Shown: one piece after another, positions 10,640 to 21,971 of the stretch
Layout: each line of letters opens with the position of its first letter
Position numbering within the stretch: the stretch's first letter is position 1
From: Prorocentrum cordatum
Lineage: Eukaryota; Sar; Dinophyceae; Prorocentrales; Prorocentraceae
Length of the DNA: 64,000 nucleotides
Reading direction: 5' to 3'
NCBI GenBank assembly: GCA_963575745.1
Contig: CAUYUJ010014185.1
Location: 127,501-191,500 of the forward strand
Program-made: the position numbers and the translations under genes
The notes under the pieces: generated by a model
Told to the model about the DNA's origin: nothing
What the model saw: the letters and a program-made list of their open reading frames with translations, nothing else
Database searches by the model: none

Positions 10640-11820
10640 TGCCACCCAGAATGCTGCGCTGGCACGGTGGCGGAATTGCCCGAGGCAGTTGCGTAATGAT
10701 ATTAGCGAACGTTCGATGATACTGTATGAGTGAGGTCGACCTGGCCTGTGATGTTCTGTTTAATTAAACAATTTTTGCTGACAAGCGTGGCATCATCAGC
10801 CCGAGGAGAGCTATGAGATTACGCGCGAATGCAACGAATATTCGTTCTGTATTGCTGCGCGTCTGCTCAAAGGAACCAATAGGTCTGGCCATCCTCGGAA
10901 GATTGCATGAAAGTGTGAATGCCAGGGTGGAGTCGAAGTTGCACGCTTGTACGTTTGTGTATGTCAGGCTGCGCCTGTCAATCGCATAATGTCCGTATGC
11001 TTGTCTGTACGTCAATGTTTCTGGAAGTCTGTCTATGTGCAAACGTGCGTGAACAGGCTATGTACGTATGCGCGTGCAGCAAGTATGCATGTGCCCATGC
11101 GCATGTGTGAGTACATGTGCACATTTGGATGGACGTTTCCGGATACTGGTCTTCGCAGGTTGCACATTCGCCGTCACCTGCTACGTGAATTAGTTGATCA
11201 GATCGCTGCCCGTGCGAGAAATCCTGCATGATAGACCGTCGCTGTACTCGCTGTACTGTCAATGTGCTGACACAACGAGTGCAGTATTCAGGGGCACTAT
11301 GTCGCAGTGCTCTCTGGATGGCTGCCGCTCTCCCCGACCTGCATGTGAGCTCTTGCAATCCTCAATTGCACTCCGCCTAGAATCCGAGCCGCAGTTTGCC
11401 ACTCTAGACCACTGCATGCCTGGGCAACCAACATCTGAACCTATACGAGACAGACACAAACCGCCAGGAAGATAAGAAGCAGCGAAAGAAGGACGAGGGG
11501 AAGAGCAGGCGGCAGGGGGAAACGAAGAAGGAGGACGAGAGAGGGGGGGGAGGGAAGGCTGGGGAAGAGCAGGAGTGGCAGAGGGTAACGACAGCCCCGT
11601 GATCGAGAGGCCCGCTGAGCCGAGCGCAGGTGATCGCGGTGTCCGACAGCCTGCCCGTGCCGCTTTGTCTCTTTGAGCGCGAGCCGGGGCGGGCCGCATC
11701 CCCGCGGCCGCTGCCCAGCACGGGGCGGGCGAGCGTGCGAGCAGCGGGGCTCGCGGCTCCCAGAGACGCATCGCAGGAGGCGGCAAGGTCCTGATGGCCA
11801 GTGTGGCGACGAGCAGGCGT
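10640..11820. other. No recognisable gene
   Basis: Mixed-composition DNA with a TGTACGTATGC-like (alternating purine-pyrimidine) patch around 10,930-11,140 and polypurine patches around 11,465-11,580. Nothing is supported as coding. Confidence 0.4.
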
Positions 11821-11827
11821 GCACGGA

Positions 11828-12008
11828 AGTACAGTCAACCCGCAGAGTAAGGATGCGCGATAAGGATGCAAGGGCCTTGGACGCCCATTTCGAAGCGTTT
11901 CGGGCGGGGCGCGGCCAACGAAAGTGACCACGGATGGACCCAGGAGGCAAGGATGCAAGGGTACCCTTGGGAGGGCTGCCTATCCTTACTCTGCGGGTCG
12001 ACTGTACT
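11828..12008. mobile_element. MITE-like element with 27-bp terminal inverted repeats
   Basis: AGTACAGTCAACCCGCAGAG (with 7 further bases) at 11,828-11,854 is repeated in inverse orientation at 11,982-12,008 with one mismatch. The 127-bp interior is non-coding and has its own short repeats (GGATGCAAGGG twice). No clear target-site duplication is visible. A small non-autonomous DNA element or fold-back is inferred. Confidence 0.6.
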
Positions 12009-12399
12009 CGTGGCTTGCATGTGGGCGCCATTCTTGATTTCTCAGCGTTGCCCTGTCCTCGATGCGTGTGCGCGCACACGAGAGGCGTGCGTCGGAAGGC
12101 TCGCAAGAGCTTCCCTGTCCCTGCCAAAAGGCCCCTGGCGCCCCAATGCAAGAATAGAGACCAGGCAGTCTTTCGGCATTCGCTCTGACTTTCGCGCACA
12201 ACACGCTTCAGCGTTACACCGACTTCGCCCAGAGCCTGGAAGCGAATAGGAGCCCAACGCAGGCCATGGTCCGTTGAGCCCTGCAGGAAAAGACACGCAT
12301 AATATGTATCACAGATCAATATTAATGTGTAAACATAAATATATGTGTATACATCAAAAGTGAGAGGGTAAAATCAAAGTGGAACGGAGAACCCCCCTA

Positions 12400-12592
12400 C
12401 CGGGAGCGGTGTCCCGCCGGTGTCCCGCCATCGGCTGAGGCGCGGCCGGACCAAATGATTCCTGTCCGGGGGCCCGTGGCGCGCGGTGTCCCGCCGGTGT
12501 CCCGCCTCCGGCTGAGGCACGGCCAGACCAAATGATTCCTGACCGGGGGCCGGTGGCGCGCGGTGTCCCGCCGGTGTCCCGTCGGTGTCCCG
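12400..12592. repeat. GGTGTCCCGCC repeats and a 100-bp tandem duplication
   Basis: The 11-12-bp motif GGTGTCCCGCC recurs inside two ~115-bp near-copies (about 12,410-12,480 and 12,481-12,590), each with GACCAAATGATTCCTG. The motif GGTGTCCCGATG then seeds the adjacent ATG array. Confidence 0.8.
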
Positions 12593-12636
12593 ATGATGAT
12601 GATGATGATGATGATGACGATGATGAATGATGATGA

Positions 12637-12714
<78 letters not shown>

Positions 12715-12769
12715 TCGATGATGTTGATGATGATGATGATGGTGATGGTGGTGATGACCATGGTGTCCC

Positions 12770-12803
<34 letters not shown>

Positions 12804-13563
12804 TTGATGATGATGATGATGGTGATGGTGGTGCTGATGATGTTGTCCCAATGATGATGATGTTAATGATCATGATGATGTTGCTGATGATGATGGTGTC
12901 CCAATGATGATGGTGTTGATGATCATGATGATGTTGGTGATGATGAACGGTGATGTGATGATGATGGTGATGATGAAGATGATGATGGTGTCCCGATGAT
13001 GATGGCGATGATGAGGTCGATGATAATGCTGTTGATGGTGGTGGTGATGATGGTGTCCCGATGATGATGCTGATGTTGATGATGCTGATGATGACGATGA
13101 TGGTGTCCCGATGATGATGATGTTGATGATGAGGATGAGGATGAGGTGCTGATGATGATTTTGATGATGGTGGCCCGATGATGGTGATGATGATGCTGAT
13201 GTTGATGATGATGGTTTCCCGATGATGATGATGATGGTGATGATGCTGATGGTGACGATGCGGATGGTGTCCCGATGATGGTGATGATGGTTATGATGGT
13301 GCTGCTGATGATGATGGTGTCCCGGTGATGATGATCTTGATGATGTTGTTCATGATGGTGATGATACAATGATGATGGTGGTGTTCCGATGATGATGATG
13401 GTGTCCCGATGATGATGATGTTGATGATGATGGTGACGGTGACGGTGCCCTGGTGATGATGATAATGGTGATGATGGAGATGGTGATGAGGTGATGAGGA
13501 TGATGGTGCCCCAATGACGATGATGATGATGATGACGTTGATGACGGTGATGTTGATGTTGAC

Positions 13564-13607
<44 letters not shown>

Positions 13608-13612
13608 GGTTG
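12593..13612. repeat. (ATG)n microsatellite with embedded GGTGTCCCGATG units
   Basis: One kilobase of TGATGATGATG with TTG, CTG and GTG variants, punctuated about every 40-80 bp by GTGTCCCGATGATG. It gives long His, Asp or Ile frames that are artefacts. The YR retrotransposons at 48.7-61.0 kb sit in the same repeat type, but no retroelement is seen here. Confidence 0.95.
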
Positions 13613-13614
13613 TT

Positions 13615-13830
13615 GCGTGTGAGATCGATTGTGAGACCGATAGTGAGATCGATAGTGAGAACCGATGTGAGATCGATTGTGATATCGATTGTGAGATCGA
13701 TAGTGAGATCGATTGTGAGATCGATCGTCAGATCGATTGTGAGGTCGATCGGGTGAGATCGATCGAGCGAGACCGATAGTGAGATCGAGAGTGAGATCGA
13801 TAGTGAGACCGATCGAGTGAGACGTTGGTT
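13615..13830. repeat. 12-bp GAGATCGATNGT minisatellite
   Basis: About 17 copies of GAGATCGATAGT or GAGATCGATTGT with single-base variants. Very rich in GATC and ATCGAT. Confidence 0.9.
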
Positions 13831-13839
13831 TCTCTCCAC

Positions 13840-15700
13840 CCCCCCGAACCTCCTTATCACCCGAAGGGTGGTCGTATAGGTATATACATATTGTCATGCG
13901 CACCTTTCCGAGGGAAAGAAACTCAGAGGCGAAAGCTTGAGGGTCCCGTCCCGTCAGAGATTGTTCTGGCCGCTACGCTTGGGACATCCACAGCATTCTG
14001 AAAAACTGGACAAACCCCTCACGCAGATCGCGAGGTGATGGTTCAAACGCACATAGGGAGTCCAATGCATAACGCACAACCTTCAAAACACACAGTGGTG
14101 TTCCATCAAGTTGGACGTCGCTCTCAGAAAAACAAACCCTTTCGCGTGAGACATCCCACACAATAAAAGTCCGACGGATTCAAAGATATCTTCGTATTCT
14201 TCAAAAGAGGAGTTTTCCTCGAGAGCTCCTCCAACAGTTGTTAAGCTTATTTCAACTTGTTAAGCTGCAGTTTAAGGTGTGGAACTCCCTCCTGCGCGAC
14301 AGTCATCGCAAGGTGAGGCAACCCCACCTGTGATCGACTGCGATCCCGCTGTTGCACCTACTTCCTAGCAGCCCCCTGGCGTCCTACTGCTTCTCCATCT
14401 CATTCTCCTTCTCCTCGGATCCCCTTCTTGTACATGTCCTGCGATGCTTACATGCTTCAGATCTTGATGCATGAGTCTGGGCACGTACAATGTACAAATA
14501 TGCACATACTGTGTATATCTTATGCACCTATGTTTTATAGGTGTATATACATCTACGTTATTATCACCCCCTTCGAGCGAAGAGCAAAGTAGATACGTAC
14601 AGACGCTGGGCTCGGGGCCTCGTGCTTCCTGGGGGCGGCGCGGCACTACGATCACGGCGATCACACTACTTGAGCAGCAGGAGGTTACTCAGCACCACCC
14701 CTCTGAGGTCTGACCAGTGGGCCCCCAACGGCATCCACTGTGCAGCCCTCGGACGAATGAGACCACGCAATGTCGAGCCACGCGCAGCAGTGGTGGAACG
14801 CATGCTGGGCCATGCCCACACATGCCCACGCGGGGCTGGTCAGACGGGTGCTTACCTCTAAGCGAATGGGAACGGATTCAGTCGAAGACAAATTTAGCAC
14901 AATGCTTGAGTCAGAGGCGAGCCTGCAACGTGCCGAAGAGAAAACAACACCGAAGGACAATGTGTAGCAGATACATGTGGCCATCCGTCGAAGCCGCAAT
15001 TACCATCCGAAGGAGCGCTCGTTCAACAAGGCGCAAATCATTGTGCAATGCGGAGCGGGCCTGACGAAAACAAACTCAACGGGAGGCACTCCTTTCTTGT
15101 GGACAGTGGGCAGCCCCATGCGAGCAGAGAGACGCATGATATAAGCGGCAGACAGGCGGGTCACTAGCGCATTAACTGAAGGGATGCCACCGCCAAAAGA
15201 GACGGGGACATAGGGCCACAGGGCACCGATGCAGTGCTGTAATGGGAAGCCGCCACCAGACGAGGGCAAGTGGTGGATACCGACGAGATTAACGCTGAAT
15301 ATGTGGCAGAGGTGGCTCATAGGGATAGTGTCCACCAAATAGACGTGCATCTAGCGAGGTGGGAAGCGACCCAAAAAGCCGCACAATAATGTCCCCCCCA
15401 CACCCACCCTCGAGGGACAGACGGACCCAAACCAGAGATCTGGGTCCGCCAACTTCCTATGAAATGGCAATCCTGCCGAGCAAACTGACACGACAAATGC
15501 TGCGGACCACACATCGGACCTCATGATATGAAGCCAGATCGAGGGCCTCACTGATGCCACAGCTCATCAAGCAATATTTCTGCTGTCCGGGTTGAGGGGT
15601 GGCTGTGCAGAAGCTCTGCCAATCCGAGCGGAGGTTCGCAAGATAGGGAGGAGGCGGGGCGGAGAGAGGGAACGGAGGAGGGAGAGACAGAAGATAGGAG
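13840..15700. other. No recognisable gene
   Basis: Unique-looking DNA. The longest frames are about 115 codons (for example 15,000-15,350, minus strand), without family motifs. A diverged exon cannot be excluded. Purine-rich DNA starts near 15,630. Confidence 0.4.
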
Positions 15701-15934
15701 GGAAGGAGGAGGAGTGAGAACGCGGCGGCGGAGAGAAACGACGCGACGGCGGGGACGACGAAGAGGACGAGGAAGTGGAGGAGAATAGGGATCCTCCTCC
15801 TCCTCTTCCTCCTCCTCCACATGATCCTCCTCTTCCTCCTCCTCCTCCTCCTCCTTCTCCTCCCCCTCCCCCATCCTCCTAAGTTTTCCTCATTCTCCTC
15901 ATCCCCCCCTCCTCCTCTTTTCTCCCCCTCCTCC

Positions 15935-16523
15935 ATCCCTCCTTCGTATAAACAACTTCGCCCTGTCGCACACCCAAATGTGTTAGTAAGGCGTGCCAGG
16001 CGTTTTGCCTGAGACTTCCTCGCTATTTATGACCCCGAGACCTGAAAACTGCAACAGTTTCACGGGTAGGGGGACCGTTTGCAAAATGTGACCCTCGCCT
16101 TAGCGCCGCACGCACTCATTCTGAAGCATTGCAATCGTTTCGCGGATGGGAAGCGGGCCGTCTTCAAAATGTGGCTCTCGCCTGAACGACGCGCACGTTC
16201 GTCTTAGAAGTTCGCAAGGGTTTGACGGATGAAAGGCGGTTCTTTTTCAAAATGCGGTTCTCGCCTTAGCGCCGCGCTCATTCGTCGTGAAAGTGTGCGA
16301 AAGCTCCAAGGGCTCGCACTGTCGAAGTCCCAGGAATGGTGTTCTGGCAAGAGTTGGGACTGGCGGAACGCATACATCCAATTGATTCGCGGTGTTGAGG
16401 TCCCAGGGATGGTGTCCTGGTTCGGCTTGGACATGCAAATGTTTGGCTGTAGCGCCCTGTGAAGAAGTAAATTGGAGGGAGGTCTTATTGCAACATCGCT
16501 GATCCGTCGTAGGTTTACACTGG
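15935..16523 (+). mobile_element. TCC-bounded dispersed element, copy 2
   Basis: Left flank CTCCCCCTCCTCC (TCC tract about 15,798-15,935); the element opens with CCTGTCGCACACCC and GGCGTTTTGCCTGAGAC. It has ~80-bp units with CTCGCCTTAGCGCCGC (about 16,095, 16,180, 16,260). The right part with CCCAGGAATGGTGTTCTGG is shortened. It ends TAGGTTTACACTGG against (TCC)n at 16,524. About 590 bp, the shortest of the four copies. Confidence 0.65.
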
Positions 16524-16765
16524 TCCTCCTCCTCCTCCTCCTTCTCGAGAACCTGGCATTGTAGAGCCCCTCGCGGTCGAGGGCACGCGCGCGATAGACT
16601 TTCGCACTGAGTTCTCGCTTGCGTCGTTGAATGCTCTGCGTGCTCTGTTGCGTCCTCCTCTCGCTGCTCGTCCTCCTGCTCCGCCTCCGCCTCCGCCTCC
16701 TCCTCATCCTCCTCCTCCTCCGCCTCCTCCTCCTCCTCCTCCTCCTCCTCCTCTTCCTCTTCCCT
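16524..16765. repeat. (TCC)n / CCGCCT microsatellite pair with intervening unique DNA
   Basis: Short (TCC)n at 16,524-16,545, unique DNA to about 16,660, then CTCCGCCTCC and (CTC)n to about 16,765. Right flank of copy 2. Confidence 0.75.
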
Positions 16766-17449
16766 CAAGCAATTTGGGCGCAAGCGTGTGACCAGAGGTC
16801 GGGGCGACTTCTGACACTCCCACGCGCACAATCCGCGGGGCTTTCTCGTAGCGCCTGAGGAACCCAGGTCCAGGGCCACGCCACAGCCCGACGACCTGTA
16901 AGCAGCACCAAGGTTCGATTCAGCGCAATCAGTTCGGAGCCATGCCCATGCTGGTGCGAGTGGAGCAGGTGCGATCAGTGCAGCAGGTGCGAGTGGAACA
17001 ACATCCTCACGAAGCGCGGCAACAGCTGTGCTGGATGTGGAGCTGTGGTCACGCTCTACAAGCCGCCGCGTGCAGGGGGACGACACGCACATTGGGAAGA
17101 TGAGGTCAAGGCAGAGCCACGTGAGGGCACGGCGGACGGCAACCCATCCGAAGGACGCCGTACGCGTAGCCGCTCCCCGAAGGGCAAGCGCAGAGGGGGC
17201 AAGGGCACGGCGACCGACGCGTCCGTAACCCAGCTCCTCTCCCAGACAGTCCAGGCGACTGAGGATGCCGCCTTCCAGGCCGCCCTGAAGCAGCAGATCG
17301 AGAAGATCGGCAACCGGGCCAAGACCGACAAGGCGACGGCGATCTCGCCAGCGGAGGCGCTTCGCACGGCGGATGGGGCCCAGAAGAGCGCGAAGCACCA
17401 CCGCAGCCAATGCGTGGACAACGTGCTGAGGTTGCGCCAGAGCCCTGGC

Positions 17450-17570
17450 CATCGCTCGGACGTCCATTCCCTGTGTTGTTTTCGGTTTCGTGCGTGGTTT
17501 TTTCGCCAGATGATCAAGGATGCTCCTCGATGGTCCTCGCCGAAGGAAAAATTCACACGTCCGAGCGATG
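17450..17570. repeat. 121-bp segment bounded by perfect 14-bp inverted repeats
   Basis: CATCGCTCGGACGT at 17,450-17,463 and its exact reverse complement at 17,557-17,570 bracket a segment richer in T than the surrounding ORF1. The ORF1 frame stays open through it. It looks like a small insertion (MITE- or introner-like) within the coiled-coil region; chance pairing is unlikely at this length but cannot be excluded. Confidence 0.45.
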
Positions 17571-17725
17571 CCAAGAACCTCCGGGCGGCGGAGGCCAGGG
17601 AGAGCCGCGCTGCGGAGGCCCTGGCCGTCGCGGCTGCGGCCAAGAAGGCGGCGGCCCAGACAGTGGCGCAGGCGGAGCGGGTCGGTTCGGCTGCCCCTGC
17701 GCCAGACCAGCCCGCCGCCATGTAT

Positions 17726-17886
17726 GAAGGGGCCCCAGGACACACAAATAAATACACACAAATAAAAAGATTCCCCATATTTCCCCACATTTTCTGGGTT
17801 GCTGTCTTCCCCCCCACTTCCCATATTTTCCTATATTTTCTTGGGGATCGACGATTCATTGTGTCTGTGTGTTTTTCCCCTCCTGA
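17726..17886. mobile_element. 161-bp dispersed repeat inserted in LINE ORF1
   Basis: Runs from GAAGGGGCCCCAGGACACAC to GTGTGTTTTTCCCCTCCTGA. It matches 63,418-63,587 along nearly its whole length, including AAATACACACAAATAA, CTTCCCCCCCACTTCCC and ACGATTAATTGTGTC-type segments (here ACGATTCATTGTGTC). AT-rich and pyrimidine-rich, unlike the ORF it interrupts. The upstream and downstream ORF1 frames would be rejoined by removing 160 or 163 nt, close to the repeat length. Introner-like or MITE-like element. Confidence 0.65.
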
Positions 17887-18399
17887 ATGTTCAAGGTGGA
17901 GTGGGACGAGTCGTTCCTCAGCTCTCCGATGACACGGAGCCCACGGCCGAGGAGCGCAGGGCCCTGGGCGCGCTGCACGCCCGGCTCGTCGGGGTCAGGA
18001 ACGATCTCGACGGCAAGGAGACCGAGATCAAGGCCTGGCTCGCGATGGCGAAGGAGTTCTGGCAGGACATCTCGGACAGGATGCAGAAAAAGAGGCGGGG
18101 CAATGCCAGTGGAGCGGCCCCCCCCCTCGGAGGCGCCTCAGCAGGCAGCCGCCGAGGGCCAGGCCCCACCGGCTCCAGCGGACGCGGCGCCGCCGCCAGA
18201 CGCTGAGGCCGAGAGGCAGGCGAAGGCGAAGATCGAGGAGGAGGCCAAGCGGCTGTCCGAGGCGAAGTTCACGGCGAAGCGGGAGGAGGCCGCTGCCAAG
18301 TCCAAGTCCAAGGGCAAGGGCAAGGGCTCGGACCAGGCGACGGCTTCGCCACCTTCTTGACTAGGGAGGACGACCACACCGAAGGCATCACGACACTGT

Positions 18400-19020
18400 T
18401 TTACGCTAATGACACGGCCTTCACCATGAAAGTGTGGCAATACACCCAATTAAGCTATTGCAAGCATTCGTACTGGGACCTGGCAGAGACTCACATCCAT
18501 GCTGAGTCTGAGGTCAGGGAGTGGGACAAGAAGGCGAGGGGCGCTCACCTTCGGCTTCATCAAAATGCGGCTCGCACCTGGTCCAAACCTGTGGCAGCTG
18601 GTTGCGAGGAGAGCGGGCCAACGAGGGCGGCGAATTCTTTCTGGCCCAGGAGCATCTCCAGGCGCACATGTTCCCTGAGGCCAAGGTCGCTGCGGGCCAC
18701 CTGCGCGAGACCGACCAGGACGGCCTCGACGGGTTTCTCCCCATGGTGCTGCACTTCGTGGGATACTCCCTGGTTGTCGTGGCGATGCACGGGCTTGCCC
18801 AGTATTCTGAGGACAGGGTCACAACAAGCTCAGGTTCCAACGGCTCGGAGGTCTTCTTCAGGCAGTGCGGCTACCCTGGCTGGTCGCAGGCGACTTCAAT
18901 ACTGAGCCAGATGTCTTGGGGTCGACCGCTTTCGCGCAGCAGCTCAAGGGTATCACCCGCACCGCGGGCACCGAGGGCACGTGTGCCAACTAGCAGGGCC
19001 GCGACAAGCTGCTCGACCAA
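18400..19020 (+). pseudogene. LINE ORF2 endonuclease (EEP/APE-type) region, frameshifted
   Basis: Pieces of one domain appear in three frames: DLAETHIHAES (about 18,478; the Glu of ETH fits the EEP metal ligand), LPMVLHFVGYSLVVVAMHG (about 18,740) and WLVAGDFNTEPDVLG (18,877 onward; GDFN is the EEP Asp/Asn motif). An in-frame TAG at 18,991 follows shortly after. In APE-type LINEs this domain nicks target DNA for reverse transcription. This copy needs at least two frame corrections plus the stop, so it is inactive. Confidence 0.7.
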
Positions 19021-19029
19021 CATCGGCTC

Positions 19030-20150
19030 GTGGTTGAGTTCCGCAGTTCTGGCCTCCAGCTTCTCACCCGCTCCCTCGAGGTCTCTCCCAGGCCCTCTCG
19101 AGCCTCGAGGCCTCGTAGGGAGCCCACGGTAGGTTCTAAGTCCAGTCAAGCGCGGGCCCGCCAGGCGGCCACCAGAGTCGAGGTCCTGGCGGGCCGCATG
19201 GCACAGTTTAACTCTATGTCCGGTGATTGTTTCCAGAGCTCTGGGGTCCCCGGTCCGTCGGAGGGCGTCGGTCAAGCCCCTCCTGAAGAGGCCGATGAAT
19301 CGCTCGATTGTTGGCGCGACGAGGAGGACGACCCATGGGCTCAAGAATTAAACTTGTGTGTGGACGATGCGCACGAGAGTGCATTGGCCGTTCCTTCTCA
19401 CCCTGTCCTCCCTGACCCGGGGTCGCAGTCTGGTGGAGGTGGCGCCCAGGAAAAGGTTCTGCAGTTGGAGCCCAGTGACTTGCGCAGGCAGGATCCCCCT
19501 TCCAATTCGTGCCAGCCCGCCCCCCACCCCCCACCACCATCACAAAGGAGAATTACAATCCCCGAGTTAGATCAGCAATTCGACGACCCTGGGCCTCTGC
19601 TATAGACCCCAGAAGGTGACCCTTTCCCCGTCTCCTGCGGTTCAAACCCCCCGCGAGCTTTGGGTCGAGAGCAGACGCGAGGTCGGGTTCGCCTCTGGGC
19701 AGGCCTGTCTCCACTCCATCACCCCTGCACTCCTCCAGTCTGTAGCTTCTCGGCTCAAGGCCTCACGCTCTAATGCAGCTTCTAGCGCGTGTGTGACATG
19801 GATCTCTTCGGTCGAGCTCAGTGTCTCTCGCCGCCTTAGCCTGGACCTGCCGAGAGCACGGCGGGCGAGAGGAGCTCGCTTCGCGGAGGGACCCGTCCGA
19901 CAAGCAGCTCATCGTCGGAAGGTGCGCCTTCGGGACCAGCGGGCCCAGTGGTGGACACGGGTGCACACCATCCTAGTAGGCGTCAGCAAGCATCTACAGA
20001 GGGAGTCGGGCCAACGCCAGCTGAAGCAGCACTAGGAGGCGGCTCTCAAGGCAGCAGGTGATCGCCCCGATGGGGCCCACGCCATCCTGAGGCCGAAGAG
20101 GGACCCCCCGTGGGACGCATGGCTTGGCCTCTTTCACTCGGGCTATCAGG
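19030..20150 (+). pseudogene. LINE ORF2 linker between endonuclease and RT
   Basis: Open frames of 140-190 codons (19,030-19,605 and 19,616-20,035) lie between the two recognisable domains, without motifs I can name. Position suggests the EN-RT connector of ORF2, possibly with small insertions. Confidence 0.35.
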
Positions 20151-20155
20151 CTTCG

Positions 20156-21301
20156 GTGCCAGCATCGCGGCGTCGAAGAGCATCGGGCAGCGGGACCAGA
20201 GGCTCGCCATTTTTGTCCTACATCAGCGATTTCAAGGCATGGGTTCTGGAGCCCGAGGCCAATGGGATTCGTCACACATCGCTAAAAGACGCGGCGCTGC
20301 AGCCCGTTGAGATCGCGATGGGCCAGCAGTTGGTCTACCAGTTTCACAATATCATGGACATGAAGGCGCAGATCATTCAGCAACTGTGGGCCCCCACCGC
20401 TCCTAGCACGCAAATTGTGAGGGAGGTCTTCCGCAAGATCCGCATCCAAGCCGTAGACGAGCCGCTCCCGCAGCTCGAGGTCGCGGACATCGGGAGAGCG
20501 GCCTCTCGCATGAAGGCGAATGCAGGCATGGGCATTGACATGGTCACGCCAGTCGACTACCAGCGCTTGCCGTGCAAAGGACAGGCCGAACTCCTCCTCA
20601 TCTTTGAGGCGATGGAGGCCACGCTGGCGTGGCCAGAGCAGACGTTGGCGGTCATTGGGGCGCTCACGCTCAAGAAGATCGCGGGCGATAGGGCGATCGG
20701 GTTGGTGTCGATGCCCAGCCGAGTCTGGTCGCTGATGAGGGAGCCGACGGCGCAGTCGTGGTCCGCAGCCAGCGCTCGACATTGGGACGTCGCCCTGCCA
20801 GGGAACTCCTGCTTGCAGGAGGCGTTCCTTCGTGCTCTAAGTGGGGAACTGGCTCGCACGATGGGCATCAAATACGGCCGCGGGATGCTCGAGACCGCCA
20901 CGTTCTACGATAGCATCCCGTGGGATAGTTTAGTTTCAGCAGCTCTTCGCTTGCATGTTCCACCAGTGGTTTTGCCTCTTGAGTTGTTGCAGTATGTATT
21001 CCCACGGTGTCTGAAGCAAGATATGGCAATCTCTTTGTTGTTTGACCCGTCCCTGAGTGCTGTCCAGAGGCTCAGATCGCGCACTCGGTTTGCGAAGACG
21101 ATGACCCAGCAAGTCATGGGCGCCCGCTCATGGGTCGATGACGCGTCGGAGACTGTCAAGGGCCCCAGCAAGGCTGTGCGCCAGCAGCTCGAGGACGCCA
21201 TCGTCACCGCGTGTCGCGAGCTTCAGGCGAGACGGCTCAAGGTTGCGGAGCAACCAGTGGTTGTGTGCACCCTGCTGAGTGACGCTCGCGCGGTGGCCTA
21301 G
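20156..21301 (+). pseudogene. LINE reverse transcriptase fragment
   Basis: 381 codons, open. Fingers region with RMKANAGMGIDMVTP (about 118-132), GALTLKKIAGDRAIGLVSMP (168-187; the K..G..RPIGL motif of LINE RTs) and RVWSL. Motif A region ETATFYDSIPWDSL (246-259), where the catalytic Asp position reads Glu. Motif B region RTRFAKTMTQ (309-318), lacking its usual Gly. Motif C WVDDASETVKG (326-336) is intact. The reaction would be target-primed reverse transcription of LINE RNA. The altered A and B motifs and the TAG at 21,299 indicate decay. The N-terminal residues before about 20 may not be native. Confidence 0.75.
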
Positions 21302-21650
21302 CTCGTCCGTCGTGCAGGTTTTGTGGTGAGCGGGCGCGGGCCACCAGGGTGCAGAGAGAGAGGGAGAGAGAAGAAGCATCGACACATGAGCATCAAGATC
21401 CGCAAGCTCACGGGGGCCACTCGCCAGTACAAAGCGATGATGAAGCTTCAGCGGCAGGGAGGGCTCCCTGCAGGCCTCTACGGGCGCCAGATCCATGGGC
21501 CGTTCGGAGAGCAGCCCACGAGATGCCGCAGGCGGCTGGCGCAGACGCGTGCATCTTCGGCGCGGGGCAGATGTCTCACTACTGTTCTGGCCCTATGGAC
21601 CCCTGGAGCTCCGTGCCCGCCTCTTGTCAATGTCACTGGTGTGGTCTAGT
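21302..21650 (+). pseudogene. LINE ORF2 C-terminal region after an in-frame TAG
   Basis: The same frame as the RT continues past the TAG with LVRRAGFVVSGRG, then IKIRKLTGATRQYKAMMKLQ and GLPAGLYGRQIHGP. This fits the thumb/C-terminal region of dinoflagellate LINE ORF2, where a Gly-x-x-Pro-x-x-x-Tyr-Gly pattern is typical (recalled, not searched). The frame is then lost near 21,530. A stop separating two conserved parts of one domain indicates a pseudogene or readthrough. Confidence 0.5.
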
Positions 21651-21971
21651 CCCCTCCCAGCGGAGGGCGGATCCGTGTCGGGGGTGGGCTGGCTACGTCC
21701 TGCTCACCTCCTCAACGTGCATGCCTCCCTGATGTGCTGTTTCTGTGGGCGGTGCGGAGCCGTTGCTGATAAGCAGTTGCGGGCTCTTGCTCAGCCGCGC
21801 TCCAAACACCCCGGGCCCACAGGTCGGGAATATCTTAGAAGAGTTCACGAAGGCGTTGCCCCCAAAGTCGTCAGCAAGGCCGACAGGGCCCAGCGAGGCC
21901 GTGGTTAGCCCTCGATCCATACTGGCATCGCCACTGGTCCCTACTCCTACTCCTACTCCTACTCCGACTCC

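Larger units (their letters stand above)
16925..18360 (+). pseudogene. LINE ORF1-like protein, frameshifted
   Basis: The region opens with a Cys-rich stretch whose best pattern is C-S-R-C, twelve residues, then C-A-G-C (about 16,980-17,040), a RanBP2-like zinc ribbon. Basic Ser/Arg residues (about 17,160) and a long Ala/Glu/Lys/Gln-rich presumably coiled-coil segment follow. The reading frame changes at about 17,726-17,886, where a 161-bp dispersed repeat is inserted, and again near 18,110. The C-terminus is Lys-rich (AAAKSKSKGKGKG), ending TGA at 18,360. Nucleic-acid binding is inferred from these features, not shown. Confidence 0.6.
16920..21650 (+). mobile_element. Degenerate LINE (non-LTR retrotransposon) with APE-type endonuclease
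   Basis: In order along the + strand: an ORF1-like region with a zinc-finger-like motif and coiled coil (16,925-18,360), an exonuclease-endonuclease-phosphatase domain (18,400-19,020), a poorly conserved linker and a reverse transcriptase (20,156-21,650). The order ORF1-EN-RT is that of LINEs. ORF1 and the endonuclease are split over all three frames, and stops interrupt the endonuclease and the RT, so the copy is dead as written. The 5' limit is not defined; a (TACTCC)n tract at about 21,940 may mark or follow the 3' end. Confidence 0.8.

Noticed and set aside
12593-13612. A third YR retrotransposon in the large (ATG)n array
   Set aside because: No RT, recombinase or A/B terminal repeat sequence is visible in or beside this array.
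16247-17824. 525-codon minus-strand open frame
   Set aside because: Antisense to LINE ORF1 and to (TCC)n; contains poly-Glu from the microsatellite. ORF1 on the + strand explains the region.
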